From Pantoea nemavictus (GTDB lineage: Bacteria; Pseudomonadota; Gammaproteobacteria; Enterobacterales; Enterobacteriaceae): 64,000 nucleotides of DNA. The position numbers were made by a program, and so were the translations under genes. The stretch spans positions 2,790,001 to 2,854,000 of the forward strand of contig NZ_JBBGZW010000001.1 of NCBI RefSeq assembly GCF_037479095.1, in the 5' to 3' direction. The notes under the pieces are model-generated. The model was not told the DNA's origin and searched no databases. It worked only from the letters and a program-made list of their open reading frames with translations. Positions 36,400 to 46,520 of the stretch are shown one piece after another (position 1 is the first letter of the stretch; every line of letters starts with the position of its first letter).

Positions 36400-37353
36400 A
36401 TGACGGACAAACTTACTTCCTTGCGTCAGCTGACTACTGTGGTCGCCGACACCGGTGATATCGCGGCGATGAAACTGTATCAGCCGCAGGACGCTACCAC
36501 GAACCCTTCTTTGATTCTCAACGCCGCTCAAATCCCTGAATACCGCAAACTGATTGACGAAGCCATTAGCTGGGCACGTCAGCAGAGCAGCAACAAAGAA
36601 GATCAGCTGGCGCTGGTTTCAGACAAGCTGGCCGTCAACATTGGTCTGGAAATTCTCAAACTGATCCCAGGTCGCATTTCGACTGAAGTTGATGCGCGCC
36701 TTTCTTATGACACCGAAGCGAGCATCGCTAAAGCGCGTAGCCTGATCAAACTGTACAACGATGCTGGCATCAGCAATGACCGTATCCTGATCAAGCTGGC
36801 CTCAACCTGGCAGGGCATTCGTGCGGCTGAGCAGCTGGAAAAAGAAGGCATCAACTGCAACCTGACGCTGCTGTTCTCCTTCGCGCAGGCGCGTGCATGT
36901 GCCGAAGCGGGCGTGTTCCTGATCTCACCATTTGTGGGCCGTATCCTCGACTGGTACAAGCAGAACACTGATAAGAAAGAGTACGCAGCACACGAAGATC
37001 CAGGCGTGGTGTCTGTGGCTGAAATCTACAACTATTACAAGCAGCACGGTTATGAAACCGTGGTAATGGGCGCCAGCTTCCGTAACGTCGGCGAAATCAT
37101 CGAACTGGCTGGCTGTGACCGTCTGACCATCTCTCCGGGTCTGCTGAAAGAGCTGGCGGAGAGCGAAGGTACGGTTGAACGCAAACTGAGCTACAGCGGC
37201 GAAGTGAAAGCGCGTCCAGCGAAGATGACTGAAGCTGAGTTCTTCTGGCAGCACAACCAGGATCCAATGGCCGTGACTAAACTGGCTGAAGGTATCCGCA
37301 ACTTTGCCATCGATCAGGGCAAACTTGAGAAGATGATCGCCGAACTGCTGTAA
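36400..37353 (+). CDS. talB: Transaldolase B
   Basis: Pentose-phosphate-pathway transaldolase of 317 residues, the E. coli TalB length. The Schiff-base lysine lies in [10 protein letters not shown] (about residue 132), and the N-terminal DATTNPSL motif is intact. A strong AAGAGAAAGAG sequence precedes the ATG. mogA follows after about 120 bp, as in E. coli. Confidence 0.97.
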   Translation: MTDKLTSLRQLTTVVADTGDIAAMKLYQPQDATTNPSLILNAAQIPEYRKLIDEAISWARQQSSNKEDQLALVSDKLAVNIGLEILKLIPGRISTEVDARLSYDTEASIAKARSLIKLYNDAGISNDRILIKLASTWQGIRAAEQLEKEGINCNLTLLFSFAQARACAEAGVFLISPFVGRILDWYKQNTDKKEYAAHEDPGVVSVAEIYNYYKQHGYETVVMGASFRNVGEIIELAGCDRLTISPGLLKELAESEGTVERKLSYSGEVKARPAKMTEAEFFWQHNQDPMAVTKLAEGIRNFAIDQGKLEKMIAELL

Positions 37354-37472
37354 GGTGATATGCCGTGGCAGCGACCCGCTGTCACGGTTTTACGTTTTTC
37401 CCTCGCTTCTTGTATTATCCTTTTTCATCTCATGCCATTTGCTGCCATGCAGCCAACCACAGCGATAACTCT

Positions 37473-38060
37473 ATGGATACTTTACGTATTGGATTAATTT
37501 CCGTTTCCGATCGTGCTGCCAACGGCATCTACCAGGATCAGGGCATTCCGGCGTTAGAGAGCTGGCTCGCCACCGCGCTTGTCACGCCATTTGAAATCGA
37601 AACGCGTCTGGTGCCCGATGAACAGCCGATGATTGAGCAGGCGATCTGCGAACTGGTCGATGAGCTGTTCTGTCATCTGGTGCTTACCACCGGCGGCACC
37701 GGGCCAGCACGACGTGATGTGACGCCAGATGCCACGCTCGCCATCGCCGATCGGGAAATGCCCGGGTTCGGCGAGCAGATGCGCCAAATCAGCCTGCAAT
37801 TCGTGCCAACGGCAATTCTGTCTCGTCAGGTTGGCGTGATTCGCAAGCAGTCGCTGATCCTGAATCTGCCGGGCCAGCCGAAATCGATTAAAGAGACGCT
37901 GGAAGGCGTGAAAGCGGAAGATGGAACGGTCAACGTGCCGGGGATTTTTGCCGCTGTACCTTATTGTTTACAGCTTCTGGAAGGGCCGTATGTTGAAACG
38001 CATGACGCAGTGGTAGCAGCTTTTCGCCCTAAAAGTGCCCGTCGTGAGACAAATAACTAA
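37473..38060 (+). CDS. mogA: Molybdopterin adenylyltransferase MogA
   Basis: Molybdenum-cofactor enzyme of 195 residues that adenylates molybdopterin before Mo insertion by MoeA. The MoaB/Mog-family signature LVLTTGGTGPARRDVTPDAT is at about residues 68-87. The ATG at 37473 reproduces the E. coli start and length; the frame is open upstream but that part does not look coding. Confidence 0.96.
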   Translation: MDTLRIGLISVSDRAANGIYQDQGIPALESWLATALVTPFEIETRLVPDEQPMIEQAICELVDELFCHLVLTTGGTGPARRDVTPDATLAIADREMPGFGEQMRQISLQFVPTAILSRQVGVIRKQSLILNLPGQPKSIKETLEGVKAEDGTVNVPGIFAAVPYCLQLLEGPYVETHDAVVAAFRPKSARRETNN

Positions 38061-38172
38061 AAAACGGCGTTTTCAGGCATAAAATCCAGCGGCGCTGGTG
38101 TGGCAAAATATTGACGGTATAGTAATCCAATCTTTACAAAACGTATGTTTAGCCTCTGGATACCGCTGGATT

Positions 38173-39483
38173 ATGGATACGCACGCAACGCGTCGACTCA
38201 ACGGACAGGATTACAAAACCCTGTCGCTGGCCGCCCTTGGCGGGGCGCTGGAATTCTACGACTTCATTATTTTCGTTTTCTTTGCCGCGGTGATTGGCGA
38301 ACTGTTCTTTCCGCCCGACATTCCTGAATGGCTGCGGCAGGTGCAGACGTTCGCCATCTTTGCCGCCGGCTATCTGGCGCGCCCACTAGGCGGCATTATC
38401 ATGGCGCACTTTGGTGACAAAGTGGGGCGCAAAAAGATGTTTAGCCTGAGTATTCTGTTGATGGCGCTGCCCACGCTGGCGATGGGTGCGTTGCCAACTT
38501 ATGCCAGCATCGGCATCGCCGCGCCGCTGTTGATTCTGCTGATGCGTGTGCTGCAGGGGGCGGCCATCGGCGGTGAAGTACCCGGCGCGTGGGTGTTTGT
38601 TGCCGAACATGTTCCTGAGAAACGTATCGGTTTCGCCTGCGGCACGCTGACAGCCGGTTTAACTGCCGGCATTTTACTGGGTTCGCTGGTGGCAACGGTA
38701 CTGAATACCACGCTTCCACCGGCTGCCGTTCGCGATCACGGCTGGCGTATTCCGTTCTTTCTTGGCGGGATTTTTGGCCTGCTGGCGATGTATCTGCGCC
38801 GCTGGCTGCACGAAACGCCGGTATTCCAGCAGATGCAGCAGCGTAAAGCGCTGGCGGATAAAATGCCGCTGCAAACTATTCTGGCCAGCCACAAGCGTGG
38901 CATTGTGATTTCGATGCTGCTTACCTGGCTGCTGTCAGCCTGCATTGTGGTGGTGATTTTGATGGCGCCGACGCTGATGCAGAAACAGCACGGCATCCCC
39001 GCGGCGCTCAGCCTGCAAGCCAACAGTTTCGCCACCATTATGCTGCTGCTGGGCTGCGTTATCGCCGGATGGTTGGTGGATCGCTTCGGCGCAGCGCGGT
39101 CGCTGATGGTCGGTTCATTACTGCTGGCAATGGGTAGCTGGAACTTCTTCCATCAATTAGGTAGCACGCCCGAAATGCTGTTTGTTTGGTATGGCTTAGC
39201 GGGCTTGAGCGTTGGCGTGGTGGGTGTAGTGCCGTTTGTCATGGTGCGCGCGTTCCCGGCCGCGGTGCGTTTTACCGGCATCTCGTTCTCATACAACGTG
39301 GCTTACGCGATTTTTGGCGGACTCACGCCGATTAGTGTGACGCTGATGATGAGCCTGACGCCGATGGCACCCGCGTGGTATGTGCTGGCGCTGGCAGGCA
39401 TTGGTTTCATGGTGGGGATTTGGCTGTGGCGCGATAGCCGTCAACAGCATGCGCAGTTGGATATGTCGCTGCACTCGTCATAA
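38173..39483 (+). CDS. MHS-family (ProP/ShiA-type) MFS transporter
   Basis: Metabolite:H+ symporter of 436 residues with about 12 membrane segments. The N-terminal GALEFYDFIIF (about residues 22-32) and the loop FGDKVGRKKMF are diagnostic of the MHS subfamily that carries proline/betaine, shikimate, citrate or alpha-ketoglutarate. The ATG at 38173 is preferred to the frame start at 38098 because it precedes the conserved region; the ribosome-binding sequence is weak. It lies between mogA and satP, where E. coli has no such gene. Substrate cannot be assigned; the neighbouring acetate/succinate carrier satP hints at an organic acid. Confidence 0.82.
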   Translation: MDTHATRRLNGQDYKTLSLAALGGALEFYDFIIFVFFAAVIGELFFPPDIPEWLRQVQTFAIFAAGYLARPLGGIIMAHFGDKVGRKKMFSLSILLMALPTLAMGALPTYASIGIAAPLLILLMRVLQGAAIGGEVPGAWVFVAEHVPEKRIGFACGTLTAGLTAGILLGSLVATVLNTTLPPAAVRDHGWRIPFFLGGIFGLLAMYLRRWLHETPVFQQMQQRKALADKMPLQTILASHKRGIVISMLLTWLLSACIVVVILMAPTLMQKQHGIPAALSLQANSFATIMLLLGCVIAGWLVDRFGAARSLMVGSLLLAMGSWNFFHQLGSTPEMLFVWYGLAGLSVGVVGVVPFVMVRAFPAAVRFTGISFSYNVAYAIFGGLTPISVTLMMSLTPMAPAWYVLALAGIGFMVGIWLWRDSRQQHAQLDMSLHSS

Positions 39484-39484
39484 T

Positions 39485-39521
39485 AAACAACGCGGAGCCC
39501 AATAGGCTCCGCGTTGTTTTT
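39485..39521. terminator. Bidirectional terminator between the MHS transporter and satP
   Basis: AACAACGCGGAGCC-CAATA-GGCTCCGCGTTG followed by TTTTTC, a long perfect stem between two convergent genes. Confidence 0.9.
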
Positions 39522-39536
39522 CTTCTCTTGCCACAT

Positions 39537-40097
39537 TTACTCGCCGATCGGTAGGACCGTACGGCCAAATTTCTCGTTCAGCACTTCGCCCATCGCCAGA
39601 TAGAAGGCGCTCGATCCGCAAATGATGCCAATCCAGCCGGCAAAACGCAGCAAGCCCGCGTTGTCGGTCAGATGACCTATCGCCAGCAGGGCAAACAGCA
39701 GCGTCAGGCTGGCAAAGATGAACTGCAGCATTTTGGGTGACTTCAGCGTGCCGAGGAACAGGAATGCAGTGAAAATGCCCCATAGCGCGAGATAGGCGCC
39801 GAGGAAGTGGCCGTCGGCTGCGGACGCTAACCCAAGCTTTGGCAGCAGCAGAATTGCCACCAGCGTTAACCAAAAGCTGCCGTACGAGGTGAACGCGGTC
39901 AAACCAAAGGTATTGCCTTTTTTATACTCCAGCAGCCCGGCAAAGATTTGCGCGATGCCACCGTAAAATATGCCCATTGCCAGGATGATCACATCCATAG
40001 CGAACAGGCCGGTGTTGTGTAAGTTAAGCAGGATGGTGGTCATACCAAATCCCATCAGGCCCAACGGAGCGGGATTCGCCAGCGTGGTGTTGCTCAT
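39537..40097 (-). CDS. satP: Acetate/succinate:proton symporter SatP
   Basis: Small inner-membrane carrier of the GPR1/FUN34/YaaH family, 186 residues with six hydrophobic segments. The family signature NPAPLGLMGFGMTT is at residues 8-21. It is divergent from dnaK, as in E. coli, where SatP takes up acetate and succinate. Confidence 0.94.
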   Translation of the reverse strand: MSNTTLANPAPLGLMGFGMTTILLNLHNTGLFAMDVIILAMGIFYGGIAQIFAGLLEYKKGNTFGLTAFTSYGSFWLTLVAILLLPKLGLASAADGHFLGAYLALWGIFTAFLFLGTLKSPKMLQFIFASLTLLFALLAIGHLTDNAGLLRFAGWIGIICGSSAFYLAMGEVLNEKFGRTVLPIGE

Positions 40098-40244
40098 AAT
40101 TCCTCAGAAGCAGCGTTTAAATGTTGTTAGTTTTTTTAGCCACGCAAGCCGCCGGGGCCGCGTGGCGCTGCATAATAAGCGGCCTGTTTTTGGCCAACTT
40201 TGATCTTAATCGACCAGAGAATGAAATTTTTTTTAGTTTTAACC

Positions 40245-40273
40245 CTTGATGCGCATCGAACCGGCCCCATTTA
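40245..40273 (+). promoter_or_regulatory. Heat-shock (sigma-32) promoter of dnaK
   Basis: CTTGATG (40245-40251), a 13-base spacer and CCCCATTTA (40265-40273) match the RpoH consensus and closely resemble E. coli dnaK P1. The start would be near 40280, leaving a leader of about 115 bases before the dnaK ATG. Confidence 0.88.
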
Positions 40274-40395
40274 GTTGTCATCGAGCGTTGTGAGGCAGCA
40301 AAAAAAGCCTGCTTCAGCAGTTGAAAGTGGTCAGTTTGACCGCATCTCTGTTTCACAACCCTAATTGGCAAAGAATTTAAGTGGGAGATGTTTAG

Positions 40396-42300
40396 ATGGG
40401 TAAGATTATTGGTATTGACTTGGGTACAACCAACTCATGTGTTGCGGTTATGGATGGTGGTAAAGCGCGCGTGCTGGAAAACGCCGAAGGCGATCGCACC
40501 ACGCCGTCGATCATTGCGTATGCACAGGATGGCGAAACTCTGGTTGGTCAACCGGCTAAACGTCAGTCTGTGACCAACCCGCAGAATACCCTGTTCGCGA
40601 TTAAGCGCCTGATTGGCCGTCGCTTCCAGGACGAAGAAGTACAGCGTGATATTAAAATCATGCCTTACAAAATCATCGGCGCTGACAACGGCGACGCATG
40701 GCTGGATGTTAAAGGCCAGAAAATGGCACCGCCGCAGATCTCTGCTGAAGTGCTGAAAAAAATGAAGAAAACCGCGGAAGATTTCCTCGGTGAAGCAGTA
40801 ACTGAAGCGGTTATTACCGTACCGGCTTACTTCAACGATGCGCAGCGTCAGGCAACCAAAGACGCCGGCCGTATCGCGGGTCTGGAAGTAAAACGTATCA
40901 TCAACGAACCAACCGCAGCTGCACTGGCTTACGGTCTGGATAAAGGCCAGGGCAACCGCACCATCGCTGTTTACGACCTGGGCGGTGGTACTTTCGATAT
41001 CTCAATCATTGAGATCGATGAAGTTGATGGCGAGAAAACCTTTGAAGTGTTGGCAACCAACGGTGATACCCACCTTGGTGGTGAAGACTTCGATAGCCGT
41101 CTGATTAACTATCTGGTGGCAGAATTTAAGAAAGATCAGGGCATCGATCTGCACAATGATCCACTGGCAATGCAGCGTCTGAAAGAAGCCGCAGAGAAAG
41201 CCAAGATCGAGTTGTCTTCAGCGCAGCAGACCGACGTTAACCTGCCGTACATCACGGCGGACGCGACCGGTCCTAAGCACCTGAACATTAAAGTGACTCG
41301 TGCGAAGCTGGAATCACTGGTTGAAGATCTGGTTGCGCGCTCTATCGAGCCGTTGAAAGTTGCTCTGCAGGATGCCGGTCTGTCAGTTTCTGACATTAAC
41401 GATGTCATCCTGGTAGGCGGTCAAACGCGTATGCCAATGGTTCAGGCCAAAGTCACTGAGTTCTTTGGTAAAGAGCCACGTAAAGACGTGAACCCGGATG
41501 AAGCGGTTGCTGTAGGTGCTGCGGTTCAGGGTGGCGTGTTGGCTGGTGAAGTAAAAGACGTTCTGCTGCTGGACGTGACCCCGCTGTCGCTGGGTATCGA
41601 AACCATGGGTGGCGTGATGACGTCGCTGATCAGCAAGAACACCACTATCCCAACCAAGCACAGCCAGGTGTTCTCGACTGCTGAAGACAACCAGTCTGCC
41701 GTGACCATTCACGTGCTACAGGGTGAACGTAAGCGTTCTGGTGATAACAAATCACTGGGCCAGTTCAACCTCGACGGTATTCAGTCTGCACCGCGCGGCA
41801 TGCCGCAGATCGAAGTCACCTTCGATATCGATGCGGATGGTATCCTGCACGTGTCGGCGAAAGACAAAAACAGCGGCAAAGAGCAGAAGATCACCATTAA
41901 GGCTTCTTCTGGTCTGAACGAAGAAGAGATCGAAAAAATGGTGCGTGACGCGGAAGCTAACGCCGAGTCTGACCGTAAGTTCGAAGAGCTGGTTCAGACC
42001 CGTAACCAGGGCGATCAGATTTCGCACAGCACGCGTAAGCAGTTAGATGAAGCTGGCGACAAACTGTCTGCCGATGATAAAGCACCGATCGAAGCGGCAT
42101 TGACTGAGCTGAACACGGCGCTGAAAGGCGAAGACAAAGCTGAAATCGAAGCCAAAATGCAGGCATTGATGGAAGTGTCCAGCAAACTGATGGAGCTGGC
42201 ACAGCAGCAAGGTCAATCAGCTGATGCAGGCGATGCGTCTGCACAGAAAGATGACGACGTTGTCGATGCTGAATTCGAAGAAGTTAAAGACAAAAAATAA
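40396..42300 (+). CDS. dnaK: Chaperone DnaK (Hsp70)
   Basis: Hsp70 chaperone of 634 residues. The nucleotide-binding domain (about 1-385) opens with [18 protein letters not shown] and carries the hinge motif [16 protein letters not shown] substrate-binding domain and a helical lid follow, with an acidic C-terminus ending in EEVKDKK. GGGAG lies upstream of the ATG. It is cotranscribed with dnaJ and driven by the sigma-32 promoter upstream. Confidence 0.98.
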   Translation: MGKIIGIDLGTTNSCVAVMDGGKARVLENAEGDRTTPSIIAYAQDGETLVGQPAKRQSVTNPQNTLFAIKRLIGRRFQDEEVQRDIKIMPYKIIGADNGDAWLDVKGQKMAPPQISAEVLKKMKKTAEDFLGEAVTEAVITVPAYFNDAQRQATKDAGRIAGLEVKRIINEPTAAALAYGLDKGQGNRTIAVYDLGGGTFDISIIEIDEVDGEKTFEVLATNGDTHLGGEDFDSRLINYLVAEFKKDQGIDLHNDPLAMQRLKEAAEKAKIELSSAQQTDVNLPYITADATGPKHLNIKVTRAKLESLVEDLVARSIEPLKVALQDAGLSVSDINDVILVGGQTRMPMVQAKVTEFFGKEPRKDVNPDEAVAVGAAVQGGVLAGEVKDVLLLDVTPLSLGIETMGGVMTSLISKNTTIPTKHSQVFSTAEDNQSAVTIHVLQGERKRSGDNKSLGQFNLDGIQSAPRGMPQIEVTFDIDADGILHVSAKDKNSGKEQKITIKASSGLNEEEIEKMVRDAEANAESDRKFEELVQTRNQGDQISHSTRKQLDEAGDKLSADDKAPIEAALTELNTALKGEDKAEIEAKMQALMEVSSKLMELAQQQGQSADAGDASAQKDDDVVDAEFEEVKDKK

Positions 42301-42404
42301 TTGCCCCTGACCGGGCGCGACGGCTGGCCTGACAGCCGTTGAAACCAGCACGGGCGTAGGAGATCTCTCCACGCCCGTGCGATCATGTTAAGGGCAGAAC
42401 AAAT
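42301..42404 (+). other. dnaK-dnaJ intercistronic region with strong hairpin
   Basis: A 104-base spacer containing a perfect stem CACGGGCGT...ACGCCCGTG with loop AGGAGATCTCTCC, and a weaker CGGCTGGCCTGACAGCCG stem. In E. coli the small RNA tpke11 is annotated in exactly this interval; whether an RNA accumulates here cannot be told from sequence. Confidence 0.55.
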
Positions 42405-43538
42405 ATGGCTAAGAGTGATTTATACGAGATCTTAGGCGTCTCTAAATCCGCTGATGAGCGTGAAATCAAAAAGGCTTATAAGCGCCTGGCGATGAAATAC
42501 CATCCGGACCGTAATCCGGACAATAAAGAAGCTGAAGCGAAATTTAAAGAAATCAAAGAAGCCTACGAAATTCTGACCGATGCGCAGAAGCGTGCAGCCT
42601 ACGACCAATACGGTCATGCGGCCTTTGAACAAGGTGGTATGGGTGGCGGCGGTGGCTTCGGCGGCGGCGGTGCTGATTTCAGCGATATCTTTGGCGACGT
42701 ATTTGGCGATATCTTTGGTGGTGGCCGCCGTCAGCGTGCCTCACGTGGCGCCGATTTACGCTACAACATGGAGCTAACGCTGGAAGAAGCGGTACGCGGC
42801 GTGACCAAAGAGATCCGCATTCCTACGCTGGAAGAGTGTGATGTTTGCCACGGCAGCGGCGCGAAAGCGGGAACCAAACCACAGACATGTCATACCTGTC
42901 ATGGTGCGGGCCAGGTGCAGATGCGTCAGGGCTTCTTCACCGTGCAGCAAGCGTGTCCAACCTGTCACGGTCGCGGTTCAGTCATCAAAGATCCGTGCAA
43001 CGCGTGTCATGGTCACGGTCGCGTTGAGCGCAGTAAAACCCTGTCAGTGAAAATTCCTGCAGGCGTGGACACCGGCGATCGCATTCGTCTGAGCGGCGAA
43101 GGTGAAGCAGGCGAACACGGCGCACCGGCAGGCGATCTCTACGTTCAGGTGTCGGTGAAAAAACACCCGATCTTTGAGCGTGAAGATAACAACCTGTACT
43201 GCGAAGTGCCGATTAACTTCGCCATGGCTGCATTGGGTGGCGAGATAGAAGTGCCAACCCTGGATGGTCGCGTAAACCTGAAAGTGCCTTCTGAAACGCA
43301 AACCGGCAAACTGTTCCGCATGCGCGGCAAAGGCGTGAAATCGGTGCGTGGTGGCGCGGTGGGTGATTTGCTGTGTCGTGTGGTGGTGGAAACGCCTGTT
43401 AGCCTCAACGACAAGCAAAAAGCGCTGCTGCGCGAACTGGAAGAGAGCTTTGGTGGTGCAGGCGGTGAGAAAAATAGCCCGCGCTCTAAGAGCTTCTTTG
43501 ACGGCGTGAAGAAATTTTTTGACGACCTCACGCGTTAA
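42405..43538 (+). CDS. dnaJ: Co-chaperone DnaJ (Hsp40)
   Basis: Type I J-protein of 377 residues that stimulates the DnaK ATPase. The J domain has the HPD tripeptide at 33-35. A Gly/Phe-rich segment (about 75-108), four CxxCxGxG zinc repeats (beginning CDVCHGSG and CHTCHGAG) and the C-terminal substrate-binding domains follow. The sequence is complete and close to E. coli DnaJ. Confidence 0.98.
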   Translation: MAKSDLYEILGVSKSADEREIKKAYKRLAMKYHPDRNPDNKEAEAKFKEIKEAYEILTDAQKRAAYDQYGHAAFEQGGMGGGGGFGGGGADFSDIFGDVFGDIFGGGRRQRASRGADLRYNMELTLEEAVRGVTKEIRIPTLEECDVCHGSGAKAGTKPQTCHTCHGAGQVQMRQGFFTVQQACPTCHGRGSVIKDPCNACHGHGRVERSKTLSVKIPAGVDTGDRIRLSGEGEAGEHGAPAGDLYVQVSVKKHPIFEREDNNLYCEVPINFAMAALGGEIEVPTLDGRVNLKVPSETQTGKLFRMRGKGVKSVRGGAVGDLLCRVVVETPVSLNDKQKALLRELEESFGGAGGEKNSPRSKSFFDGVKKFFDDLTR

Positions 43539-43560
43539 TTGCGTCAGGTATGTTTGATAA

Positions 43561-43590
43561 AGCGGAGAGGAAACTCTCCGCTTTTTTTAT
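43561..43590 (+). terminator. Terminator after dnaJ
   Basis: AGCGGAGAG-GAAA-CTCTCCGCT followed by seven T residues, about 22 bases after the dnaJ stop. Confidence 0.9.
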
Positions 43591-43770
43591 GTTTCGCCAC
43601 TCACGCGTCACTCCTGATATATGCTCAATTTTGCCCATCACTTGATGTACGCCAAAAACGTCATCGCAAAGGCTCGGTATTATCGAGCATTAAACGAGAC
43701 ATAAGCTGCTTTTAACGAGGTGTTTGAATCGCTACACTTCTCAGCCAAATGTCTCTACTCAGGAGGAGTT

Positions 43771-44949
43771 GTGAACAAACCCCGTTCTATTCGAAGCTTA
43801 CTTAAAAGCTTTATTGCCAGCGATGCCAGTAATGGCTTAGTGCTGATTCTGGCTGCCGTCGCGGCAATGATTTTGGCTAACAGCGCGGAGACCGCTCAAG
43901 GCTATCAAGCGTTTCTCGCGCAACCGGTACAGATTCGCTTTGGCGCATTAGATATCAGTAAAGACCTGCTGCTGTGGATCAACGATGCGATGATGGCGTT
44001 GTTCTTCCTGGTCATCGGTCTGGAAGTGAAACGTGAACTGATTACCGGCGAACTCGCTAGCCGCGATCGCGCCATTTTCCCGGTGATTGCTGCGCTCGGC
44101 GGTATGGTTGTGCCGGGGCTGATATTTTTTGCCTTGAATCATGGCGATCCTATCGCACGTAATGGCTGGGCGATTCCAACTGCCACCGATATTGCCTTTG
44201 CTTTAGGCGTGCTGGCCTTATTGGGAAGTCGTGTCCCTACCGCGTTGAAGGTATTCCTGATGGCGCTGGCAATTATCGATGATCTCGGCGCCATCGTGAT
44301 TATCGCGCTGTTTTACACCAGCGACCTATCGGTGATGTCGTTAAGCGTGGCGGCGGGCGCAATTGTGTTGCTGGCGATTCTCAATCGCTGTGGTGTACGT
44401 AATATCGCAATCTATATGCTGGTCGGCATCGTGTTGTGGACTGCGGTGCTGAAATCTGGCGTACACGCCACACTGGCGGGCGTCGTTGTCGGCTTCTTCG
44501 TGCCGCTGGAGGAGAAGAACGGCCATTCACCGGCTGAGCATTTAGCGCATGGCTTGATGCCATGGGTAAACTGGCTGATTCTGCCGCTGTTCGCTTTTGC
44601 AAATGCGGGGATTTCGCTGAGCGGTATCACCTTTATGGATGCGCTGTCGCCAGAGCCGCTGGGTATCATTCTGGGCTTGCTGATAGGTAAACCACTGGGG
44701 ATTACGCTGTTCTGCTGGTTGGCGGTGAAGTGGCGGCTGGCGGTACTGCCAGCGGGCACCACGATACGCGATATCATGGCGATTGGTGTGTTGTGCGGTA
44801 TCGGCTTTACCATGTCGATCTTTATCAGCTCACTGGCCTTTGATGCTGCCCACGAGCAACTGGTGACCTTCTCCAAACTGGGCATTCTAAGCGGCTCGCT
44901 GCTCTCGGCGGTAATTGGTTACACGCTGCTGCGGATTAAACTGCGTTAA
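43771..44949 (+). CDS. nhaA: Na+/H+ antiporter NhaA
   Basis: Inner-membrane sodium/proton antiporter of 392 residues with 12 membrane segments. The ion-binding aspartates Asp170-Asp171 in [11 protein letters not shown] correspond to E. coli D163-D164, and Asp140 in [11 protein letters not shown] to D133. The preferred start is the GTG at 43771, preceded by AGGAGG; the frame opens at 43720 but upstream residues look non-family. The regulator nhaR follows downstream. Confidence 0.94.
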   Translation: MNKPRSIRSLLKSFIASDASNGLVLILAAVAAMILANSAETAQGYQAFLAQPVQIRFGALDISKDLLLWINDAMMALFFLVIGLEVKRELITGELASRDRAIFPVIAALGGMVVPGLIFFALNHGDPIARNGWAIPTATDIAFALGVLALLGSRVPTALKVFLMALAIIDDLGAIVIIALFYTSDLSVMSLSVAAGAIVLLAILNRCGVRNIAIYMLVGIVLWTAVLKSGVHATLAGVVVGFFVPLEEKNGHSPAEHLAHGLMPWVNWLILPLFAFANAGISLSGITFMDALSPEPLGIILGLLIGKPLGITLFCWLAVKWRLAVLPAGTTIRDIMAIGVLCGIGFTMSIFISSLAFDAAHEQLVTFSKLGILSGSLLSAVIGYTLLRIKLR

Positions 44950-44980
44950 TAGAGGAAGGAGGCGAAAGCCTCCTTTTTTG
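44950..44980 (+). terminator. Hairpin with T-run between nhaA and nhaR
   Basis: GGAGGC-GAAA-GCCTCC followed by six T residues begins a few bases after the nhaA stop and ends only four bases before the nhaR ATG. It is a standard intrinsic terminator by shape, yet nhaR has no other obvious promoter or ribosome-binding sequence in the gap. Confidence 0.75.
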
Positions 44981-44983
44981 CCA

Positions 44984-45877
44984 ATGAATCAGCTCAACTT
45001 TAATCATCTCTACTATTTCTGGCAGGTGTGTAAAACCGGTTCGGTGGTGCGTGCAGCGGATGTGCTGTGCCTGGCGCCACAAACTGTCACCGGCCAAATT
45101 AAAGCACTGGAAGAGCAGCTCGGCGGGGTGTTGTTTCGTCGTCAGGGGCGCGGATTAGTGCCCAGTGAATTGGGGCAGCTGGTATTTCGTTATGCCGATC
45201 GTATGTTCATGCTGAGCCAGGAAATGCTCGATATCGTTAACTATCGCAAAGAGTCACATCTGCTGTTTGATGTCGGCGTGGCGGATGCGCTATCGAAGCA
45301 GTTAGTGAGTAAAGTGCTTGAGGCGGCGGTGGTGGCAGAAGAGAGAATTCATTTGCGCTGCTTTGAATCGACACACGAAATGCTGCTGGAGCAGCTTAGC
45401 CAACATAAGCTGGATATGATCCTCTCCGATTGTCCTATTGATTCTACCCAGCAGGAAGGGCTGTTTTCGGTGAAGCTGGGCGAGTGTCCAATCAGTTTCT
45501 GGTGCAACACGCCTGTACCGGCGCAGCCTTTTCCCGCCTGCCTCGAAGAGCGTCGCTTACTGATCCCTGGTCGTCGTTCGATGCTGGGGCGCAAATTGCT
45601 GAACTGGATTCACAGCCAGGGCTTGCAGGTTGAGATTCTGGGTGAGTTTGATGATGCGGCCTTAATGAAGGCGTTTGGCGCGCTTAACAACGCGATATTC
45701 GTGGCTCCCACGCTTTATGGCGACGGCATTTATCGTGATGATGCTATCAGGGAGATTGGTCGTTTGGATGCGGTGATGGAGGAGTATCACGTCATTTTTG
45801 CTGAAAGGATGATTCAGCATCCGGCCGTGCAGCGTATTTGCAATCGCGATTTCAGCGCGCTATTTACCAGTGAATAA
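44984..45877 (+). CDS. nhaR: LysR-family regulator NhaR
   Basis: Sodium-responsive LysR-type activator of nhaA, 297 residues. An N-terminal winged helix-turn-helix (about 20-60, with [20 protein letters not shown]) precedes an effector-binding domain. The [15 protein letters not shown] start is the family N-terminus. It lies 34 bases after nhaA, with a terminator-like hairpin in the gap and no clear Shine-Dalgarno sequence. It ends at a bidirectional terminator facing rpsT. Confidence 0.95.
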   Translation: MNQLNFNHLYYFWQVCKTGSVVRAADVLCLAPQTVTGQIKALEEQLGGVLFRRQGRGLVPSELGQLVFRYADRMFMLSQEMLDIVNYRKESHLLFDVGVADALSKQLVSKVLEAAVVAEERIHLRCFESTHEMLLEQLSQHKLDMILSDCPIDSTQQEGLFSVKLGECPISFWCNTPVPAQPFPACLEERRLLIPGRRSMLGRKLLNWIHSQGLQVEILGEFDDAALMKAFGALNNAIFVAPTLYGDGIYRDDAIREIGRLDAVMEEYHVIFAERMIQHPAVQRICNRDFSALFTSE

Positions 45878-45883
45878 CAGGCA

Positions 45884-45916
45884 TAAAAAAACCGGCTAAG
45901 CGCCGGTTCTTTTTAC
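45884..45916. terminator. Bidirectional terminator between nhaR and rpsT
   Basis: AAAAAACCGGC-TAAGC-GCCGGTTCTTTTT lies between the convergent stops; both A and T flanks are present. Confidence 0.85.
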
Positions 45917-45938
45917 AAAGCGATGAACAGACGGGCGA

Positions 45939-46202
45939 TTAAGCCAGTTTGTTGATCTGTGCAGTCAGGTTTGCTTTATGACGTGCAGCTTTGTTTTTGT
46001 GGATCAGACCTTTAGCAGCCTGACGGTCCACGAGTGGTTGCATTTCGTTGAATGCGTTCTGCGCAGCAGCTTTGTCGCCTGTTGCGATAGCCGCGTATAC
46101 TTTCTTGATGAAAGTACGCATCATTGAACGGTTGCTTGCGTTATGCTTGCGACGTTTCTCAGATGTTACGGCGCGTTTCTTAGCTGATTTGATATTAGCC
46201 AA
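45939..46202 (-). CDS. rpsT: 30S ribosomal protein S20
   Basis: Small basic ribosomal protein of 87 residues that binds 16S rRNA. The N-terminal [20 protein letters not shown] is typical. The start codon is TTG, as in E. coli, where this rare start is part of translational autoregulation; GGGAG lies about 8-12 bases upstream. It is divergent from ribF. Confidence 0.97.
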   Translation of the reverse strand: MANIKSAKKRAVTSEKRRKHNASNRSMMRTFIKKVYAAIATGDKAAAQNAFNEMQPLVDRQAAKGLIHKNKAARHKANLTAQINKLA

Positions 46203-46249
46203 GGTCCAACTCCCAAATGTGATCTATATGGACAAATCAAAGGCCGAGG

Positions 46250-46278
46250 ACTATGCCTTTTGCGCCTTCTTATGTCAA
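46250..46278 (-). promoter_or_regulatory. rpsT promoter
   Basis: On the minus strand TTGACA (46278-46273), a 17-base spacer and CATAGT (46255-46250) form a strong sigma-70 promoter about 48 bases before the TTG start. The remaining part of the 318-bp rpsT-ribF spacer holds the ribF promoter and no gene. Confidence 0.75.
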
Positions 46279-46462
46279 TGGATTTGTGCAAATAAGCGTC
46301 GTTTTAAAAACAACACTCGATTACGTAATTGATGGCGCAGGATTCTACCAGCAACGCGGCGTTGAATACAGTATTTCGCAGCAAAAATCTTCAGATCCTC
46401 GCTAAGCAACTGGCCACGCGTGGAATAAGCCGCTCCAGAAGCAGGAAAGGCACGTATACGGG

Positions 46463-46491
46463 TTAACCTAAACGCCATTCAAGGGTATAAT
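46463..46491 (+). promoter_or_regulatory. ribF promoter
   Basis: TTAACC (46463-46468), a 17-base spacer and a perfect TATAAT (46486-46491) lie 29 bases before the ribF ATG. Confidence 0.65.
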
Positions 46492-46520
46492 CCGCCGATT
46501 TCCACCGGTTTGAGTCAGCC

